From an uncultured Akkermansia sp. (GTDB taxonomy: Bacteria > Verrucomicrobiota > Verrucomicrobiia > Verrucomicrobiales > Akkermansiaceae), in the NCBI GenBank assembly GCA_904502165.1, contig CAJGDB010000084.1, forward strand, positions 1-8,104: a stretch of DNA of 8,104 nt. The letters are read 5' to 3'. Of this stretch, positions 4,564-8,104 are shown piece after piece. The position numbers and the translations under genes were made by a program. Every line of letters starts with the position of its first letter. The stretch's first letter is position 1. A model generated the notes under the pieces. That model ran no database searches, was not told where the DNA came from, and saw only the letters and a list, made by a program, of their open reading frames with translations.

Positions 4564-6949
4564 TACGCCCGATAAGGAAGAGATGCTGGCATCTCTGGTG
4601 GAGGAATACCTGGAAGCCCGCCGTTGTGGAGAGGCTCCCGTGCTTGCTGATTTTGCTGCCGCCCATCCGGAATGCCGGGAGGAGCTGCTCGACCTCCTGA
4701 AAGGGCTCGAGGAAATGGAAAGCCTGAGTGTCTCGACCCACGGCCATGCCGCCATTCCAGCCCGTTACCCGGAATCCCTGGGTGGCTACCGCCTGCTGGA
4801 GCGCATCGGGGCCGGGGGTATGGGAACGGTGTTCCGTGCCATGCAGGAATCCCTGCACCGTGTGGTGGCCATCAAAATCCTTTCTCCCGCATGGAGTGCA
4901 GATACCCGCCATTGTGAGGCGTTCGAGAATGAATCCCGCGTGATTGCCGCGCTGCATCATACCAATATTGTGGAGGTGTTCGGTGCCGGGCAGGAGGGGG
5001 AGTACCGGTATTATGTGATGAGCCTGGTGGACGGGCAGGGGGTGACTCCGGCCTGCATCCGCAAGGCGTTTCCGGGGGTGCCATACGAGCGCGCCGTGGC
5101 TCGTGTGGGCCTGCAGGCCGCGCAGGCGCTGGCCTATGCTCATTCCTGCGGGGTGCTGCACCGCGATGTGAAACCCGGTAATCTTCTGCTGGATGTGGAT
5201 GGCGTGCTGCGTGTGGGCGACTTCGGGCTGGCTACGGTGCTCAACAATGGCGAGATGGCACCGCTCGTGACGCAGAGCCACGATGGCACTCTGCGCTACA
5301 TGCCGCCGGAGCGTCTCATGAAGGGGGAGAATTCCTTTGCGGGTGACCAGTACAGCCTTGGTGTCACCCTGTACGAATTGCTCTGTAACCGCCCCGCTTT
5401 CCGTGAATCCGAGCCCGGCAAGCTGATTCACCGCATCTGCAACGAACCACTCCGCGAATTGAGGGGAGAGGGGGAACTGGGTGCCATTATCAACAGGAGT
5501 ATCAGCTTCTCTCCCAAGGACCGCTATGCCTCCATGGAGGATATGGTGGCGGATCTGCAGCGTTTTCTGGATGGTGTGCCGGTGAAGGCTCGCCCTGCTT
5601 CCTGGCTGCGGCGCTATGGCATGTGGGTGCGCCGGCGGCCTGCCGTGGCAGCCTGGAGCCACAGTGCCGCTTTGCTGGTGCTGCTTTTGTTCGGCAGCAT
5701 TGTCTGGGGCTACATGGGGGAAAGCACCCAGCGCCGCCTGGCAGAACGCAATGCCACCATTGCAGATTCGGCCCTGCAGCAGATTTTTGCCAGCATGGCA
5801 GACCGCGATTCAGGGGATAACACCCTCTGGCAGCCCACCCGGGCAGATGCCCGCCTGCTCCAGCAGCTTATGCCGTATTACGAGGAAATCATTGCCCTGG
5901 CCGATAATGGCGGCAGCAAGATGGCAGAGGCTTGCCAGACACTGGCCATCATTGCCTTGCAGACGGCAGATTTCAAGACGGCTCAGGAGTATTTTGCGCG
6001 TGCCTTGCAGCAGCTGGTGCCTGGCAGCTCGGCTTATGTGCGCGTCACGAATGGTCTTTGCTCTGCTCTGTATGCTGCCGGCAGGGCAGAGGAGGCAGAA
6101 GCCCGGCTCGCAAAGCTGCTTTCTCAGGATTCCGGGCAGGCAGATGCCGATACGCAGCTGGAACTGGTGCGTTCGTTACAGATGCTCAGCACCGGCAGCC
6201 GTTATCAGCGTCGCTGGCAACCCGGGGGCCCGAAGCCGGGTGGCAGGAACCGCCGCCGGGCAGGACGGTTTGCTGCCCGGCAGCAATATCTGAAGCAGGC
6301 CATAGAGATGACCCAGCTCCTTGTGCAGCTGCGCCCGGATGATGAACGCGTACAGGCGCGCCGGGTGGAGCTCATCATGCAGGCCATGCGCCCTGAATTG
6401 CAGCGCTCATTGTTGCCGGAGGGCGGCAGCGTGCAACAACTGCTGGATGAGATGTTGGCGAAGTTCCCGGATAACCACTTGTTCAAGCGGGCCTACGTGC
6501 AGTGGTGCATGCGCCCGCATGCCCGCGCTTCTGTCGATATGCTGGAACGCGCCTCCCGTTATGCCCGCTCCCTGCTGGCTGATAACCCCGGCTCTTCAGA
6601 TATGCTGATGCTCTACATTGCCTCGCGCGACAGGTTATCTGCCGCGCTGGCTGCTGCGGGTAATCATGAACGCGCCTCCCGTGAAAATGAAATGACGCTC
6701 GGGGTCATCTCCCTCATCACGTCCCGCGCGGATTATACGCCTGAGATGCGCGAGCGCCTGGCTTTCCTGGTTTCGCTCCACCCGCAGAAGAATAAGGATC
6801 GCTCCCAGCAGGAGGCTGAAATCTCGCTCCTGCTCGAAAGTCATGATGCACAGCGCCTCCGCGAGGTGCGCGAACGCATGCAACAGCTGCGCCGCTTCCC
6901 CCCGCACCCGGGCCGCGTGCGCCCGCGCCCACCTCACCAGAATCCCTGA
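4556..6949 (+). CDS. transmembrane Ser/Thr protein kinase with TPR-like C-terminal region
   Basis: A 797-residue Hanks-type kinase. Residues 1-60 hold a helical leader (LVEEYLEARRCGEAP, LADFAAAHPECREELLDLLK) often found before kinase domains in Planctomycetes/Verrucomicrobia. The kinase domain (about 78-340) looks active: Gly loop GAGGMGTV 85-92, ATP lysine K107, helix-C Glu126, HRDVKPGN 202-209 (catalytic Asp204, Asn209), DFG 222-224, GTLRYMPPERL 244-254 (PPE instead of APE), Asp264 in GDQYSLGV and Arg324. A membrane helix follows at about 364-387 after a basic RRYGMWVRRRP, which places the kinase inside and the C-terminus outside. Residues 390-797 are helical: a TPR-like pair at about 455-522 (LAIIALQTADFKTAQEYFAR and LYAAGRAEEAEARLAKLL), a very basic linker at 551-576, more helices, and a Pro/Arg-rich tail from 779. 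The outer region probably senses a signal or binds a partner. The start at 4556 is fixed by the AGGAG at 4544-4548; the overlap with the sigma gene points to co-translation and a functional pair. Confidence 0.93.
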   Translation: MPDTPDKEEMLASLVEEYLEARRCGEAPVLADFAAAHPECREELLDLLKGLEEMESLSVSTHGHAAIPARYPESLGGYRLLERIGAGGMGTVFRAMQESLHRVVAIKILSPAWSADTRHCEAFENESRVIAALHHTNIVEVFGAGQEGEYRYYVMSLVDGQGVTPACIRKAFPGVPYERAVARVGLQAAQALAYAHSCGVLHRDVKPGNLLLDVDGVLRVGDFGLATVLNNGEMAPLVTQSHDGTLRYMPPERLMKGENSFAGDQYSLGVTLYELLCNRPAFRESEPGKLIHRICNEPLRELRGEGELGAIINRSISFSPKDRYASMEDMVADLQRFLDGVPVKARPASWLRRYGMWVRRRPAVAAWSHSAALLVLLLFGSIVWGYMGESTQRRLAERNATIADSALQQIFASMADRDSGDNTLWQPTRADARLLQQLMPYYEEIIALADNGGSKMAEACQTLAIIALQTADFKTAQEYFARALQQLVPGSSAYVRVTNGLCSALYAAGRAEEAEARLAKLLSQDSGQADADTQLELVRSLQMLSTGSRYQRRWQPGGPKPGGRNRRRAGRFAARQQYLKQAIEMTQLLVQLRPDDERVQARRVELIMQAMRPELQRSLLPEGGSVQQLLDEMLAKFPDNHLFKRAYVQWCMRPHARASVDMLERASRYARSLLADNPGSSDMLMLYIASRDRLSAALAAAGNHERASRENEMTLGVISLITSRADYTPEMRERLAFLVSLHPQKNKDRSQQEAEISLLLESHDAQRLREVRERMQQLRRFPPHPGRVRPRPPHQNP

Positions 6950-6976
6950 CACCGCATTCTGCAGGTGATAAAGAAC

Positions 6977-7010
6977 GCCCCGCAAGGATAGTTCCTCGCG
7001 GGGCTCTTTT
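6977..7010. terminator. intrinsic terminator between converging genes, probably bidirectional
   Basis: GCCCCGC (6977-6983) pairs with GCGGGGC (6998-7004); after an A/C mismatch, AGGA (6985-6988) pairs with TCCT (6993-6996) around the loop TAGT. On the + strand TCTTTT follows, ending the sigma-kinase unit 27 bases after its stop. Read on the - strand, the same hairpin is followed by GTTCTTT and lies 33 bases after the stop of the PEP-CTERM gene, so it can serve both, more weakly on the - strand. Confidence 0.85.
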
Positions 7011-7037
7011 GAATTGGTTATTCTGAAACCTGCGGCT

Positions 7038-7886
7038 TTACTTGCGGCGGCGGCGGGCAGCCAGACCGGCCAGAGCCAGCAGGCTCAGCGTAGCCGTGGC
7101 GGGCTCGGGAACGGCATCGAGAGAAACGGCCGAAAGAGCAACGTAATTAAGCGGAAGACGGGTTGCTCCAGAACCAGAAATCGTGAGTTCCAGCAGACCA
7201 TCCTCACCTACGATGATATTCTGAGCATCAAAATAATAACCATGGTTGCAATCATTGGTATTATCCTTTGCAAATGAGATGGTGTTAACAGAACTTGTCA
7301 GCGTTGAGTCGCTCCAGGTGGTGCTTCCGCCGCTCAGGCTCTGACTGTTCCAATCTGCTACCTTGCCATCACCCAGAGAGGCGGTCACAGCCTGGTAGTC
7401 ATCGTTACCATAAAAGCCACCAAAGGCGGTCAGAGAATAAGTGCCTGCCGCCAGTCCACTAAAGCTAAGCACATACTGCCCTGTTGAACTAGAAGTCTGA
7501 GTTGTCAGACCATCAAAGACATTACCGCTGATATTCCCCGGAAGAGCAGCCGAGAAAGGATTCTTCCAACCAGATTCTTCTGTGGTCAGAGTAGGCACCA
7601 AACCACCACCGGCATAATTGGTAGGGTTAACCTCTGCGAGAGAATGGGTGAATGTAAGACTGATCTGCTGATCACCAAGAGCCAGGGAGTGCGTTGTAGT
7701 GGCACTTGTGCCGCCATTCACATAGTTGTAATTCCCGTTCCCGGAAACAAAATTCTCAGCTGTGTGGATATTATAGAAACCTTCTGCGCTTGTTGTGGAA
7801 TCGTAACGGCCAAAGTCGATCTGAACTGTATCGACAGCCGCTGCTACACCTGCAAAAGCAAGAAGTGTAATAAGAGCCCTCTTCAT
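7038..7886 (-). CDS. secreted PEP-CTERM sorting domain protein of unknown function
   Basis: A 282-residue exported protein. It starts with a short signal peptide (MKRALITLLAFAGVAAA, cleavage likely after AAA at about 17) and ends with a PEP-CTERM sorting signal: VPEP at 259-262, hydrophobic LSLLALAGLAA at 268-278, then RRRRK. In this class an exosortase recognises the tail and cuts near PEP for delivery to the cell surface or its matrix; no exosortase is encoded in this window. The mature part is rich in Ser, Thr, Gly, Asn and aromatic residues, with alternating hydrophobic patterns (YVLSFSGLAAGTYSLTAFGG at 138-157; LELTISGSGATRLPLNYVAL at 232-251) that suggest a beta-sandwich. The early VQIDFGR (21-27) resembles the beginning of other Verrucomicrobial PEP-CTERM proteins. 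One cysteine (213) is present, so no intramolecular disulfide is expected. The gene is clearly more AT-rich than the kinase gene. No catalytic motif was recognised; a carbohydrate-binding or matrix role is only a guess. Confidence 0.9.
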   Translation of the reverse strand: MKRALITLLAFAGVAAAVDTVQIDFGRYDSTTSAEGFYNIHTAENFVSGNGNYNYVNGGTSATTTHSLALGDQQISLTFTHSLAEVNPTNYAGGGLVPTLTTEESGWKNPFSAALPGNISGNVFDGLTTQTSSSTGQYVLSFSGLAAGTYSLTAFGGFYGNDDYQAVTASLGDGKVADWNSQSLSGGSTTWSDSTLTSSVNTISFAKDNTNDCNHGYYFDAQNIIVGEDGLLELTISGSGATRLPLNYVALSAVSLDAVPEPATATLSLLALAGLAARRRRK

Positions 7887-7931
7887 GATGTGTTGATTGT
7901 TATGTTTACAATTTGTGGGTTGCAGGAAATA

Positions 7932-7950
7932 ATTCCTCGCGTGAGGGAAT
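7932..7950 (-). other. hairpin in the leader of the PEP-CTERM gene
   Basis: ATTCCTC (7932-7938) pairs with GAGGGAAT (7943-7950) with one bulged G, loop GCGT. If transcription starts near 7965 on the - strand, this lies in the 5' untranslated region. A competing pairing exists between CGCGTG (7938-7943) and CACGCG (7963-7968). The 20 or so bases directly before the start codon are A-rich, lack a Shine-Dalgarno and look unstructured. Confidence 0.45.
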
Positions 7951-7971
7951 AGTCTGCATCCGCACGCGCGT

Positions 7972-8000
7972 AGTATATCGCATTTCAGATGCGATGTACA
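7972..8000 (-). promoter_or_regulatory. candidate promoter of the PEP-CTERM gene overlapped by an 11-bp inverted repeat
   Basis: On the - strand, TGTACA (8000-7995, 4 of 6 to the -35 consensus) and TATACT (7977-7972, 5 of 6 to the -10 consensus) are 17 bases apart, giving a start near 7965 and a leader of about 79 bases. The same bases form an inverted repeat: 7973-7983 against 7989-7999, with 10 of 11 positions matching around TTCAG. The repeat fills the promoter spacer, as expected of a repressor or activator site, but it could be chance or an RNA hairpin. Confidence 0.45.
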
Positions 8001-8003
8001 GTC

Positions 8004-8018
8004 TTTTTTGTCAAAAAA
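8004..8018. repeat. 15-base palindrome TTTTTTG-T-CAAAAAA
   Basis: A perfect 7-1-7 inverted repeat just upstream of the candidate PEP-CTERM promoter. On the - strand it contains TTGACA (8014-8009), a perfect -35 box, but no -10 box lies 16-18 bases downstream. It may be a protein-binding site or an A/T-tract upstream element. Confidence 0.4.
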
Positions 8019-8045
8019 CGCTGTATATTTTACGTTTACGACGTT

Positions 8046-8070
8046 TTTTCTAGAAAAGATATTGTATAAT
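8046..8070 (+). promoter_or_regulatory. possible divergent promoter with palindrome TTTTCTAGAAAA
   Basis: A perfect TATAAT lies at 8065-8070, with a perfect 12-base palindrome at 8046-8057 where the -35 box would be expected; no good TTGACA-like hexamer is found at 16-18 bases. Transcription to the right would begin near 8077. An ATG at 8092 (reading MFQN to the edge) could open the next gene, but four codons are too few to call it. Confidence 0.35.
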
Positions 8071-8104
8071 TTTTTTTACCAGCAGCCGGATATGTTTCAA
8101 AATA

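Noticed and set aside
3823..4755. 310-codon open frame on the - strand across the gpsA end, the terminator and the sigma gene
   Set aside because: It runs through a strong terminator and three real genes, and its product is low-complexity at the start with no domain seen.
7014..7277. 87-codon + strand frame opposite the end of the PEP-CTERM gene
   Set aside because: It starts in the terminator region without a ribosome binding site, and the opposite strand has a clear sorting signal and continuous protein.
7973..8009. Inverted repeat plus T6 (8004-8009) as an intrinsic terminator on the + strand
   Set aside because: No + strand gene ends upstream of it, the stem is AT-rich at its base and the T-run starts five bases after it; a regulatory site at the - strand promoter explains it better, though terminator activity is not excluded.
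8092..8104. ATG at 8092 as the start of a rightward gene
   Set aside because: Only four codons are visible and there is no clear Shine-Dalgarno, so it is mentioned with the divergent promoter but not called as a gene.

Overview
The window looks like a chromosomal segment of a Verrucomicrobiota bacterium, most likely Akkermansia or a close relative. Three things support this: a secreted protein ending in a VPEP motif, a short hydrophobic stretch and an RRRRK tail (the PEP-CTERM type common in Akkermansia); an ECF-type sigma factor gene fused by overlap to a large membrane Ser/Thr kinase gene, an arrangement typical of the Planctomycetes-Verrucomicrobia group; and GC-rich genes in which most starts lack a clear Shine-Dalgarno. 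This assignment is inference from protein features, not from a marker gene.

Layout. 1-2148 (+): the C-terminal third of an iron-containing alcohol dehydrogenase (cut by the window edge), a class-3-like aldehyde dehydrogenase one base later, and a 141-residue PH-like domain protein that overlaps it by an ATGA. These three appear to be one translationally coupled operon for alcohol/aldehyde redox chemistry. 2149-3978 (+): a good promoter whose predicted transcript starts almost at the AUG of plsY, then gpsA, closed by a strong intrinsic terminator. GpsA makes sn-glycerol 3-phosphate and PlsY acylates it, so the pair covers the entry into phospholipid synthesis. 3985-6949 (+): an ECF-like sigma factor and a transmembrane Ser/Thr kinase overlapping by 8 bases, with a perfect AGGAG before the kinase start. 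The sigma start lies only six bases after the U-tract of the preceding terminator. 6950-7037: a hairpin terminator shared by two converging genes. 7038-7886 (-): the PEP-CTERM secreted protein, visibly more AT-rich than its neighbours. 7887-8104: an AT-rich, palindrome-rich intergenic region that probably holds the promoter of the PEP-CTERM gene and a divergent promoter for a gene beginning at or beyond the right edge.

The most interesting unit is the sigma/kinase pair: a cytoplasmic kinase domain, one membrane helix and a TPR-like extracytoplasmic region, coupled to a sigma factor with no anti-sigma gene in view. By analogy with known sigma/kinase pairs the kinase probably controls the sigma factor by phosphorylation. 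The signal and the target promoters are not visible here. No tRNA, rRNA, CRISPR array, insertion sequence or phage gene was seen, and no gene-free stretch exceeds about 220 bases.
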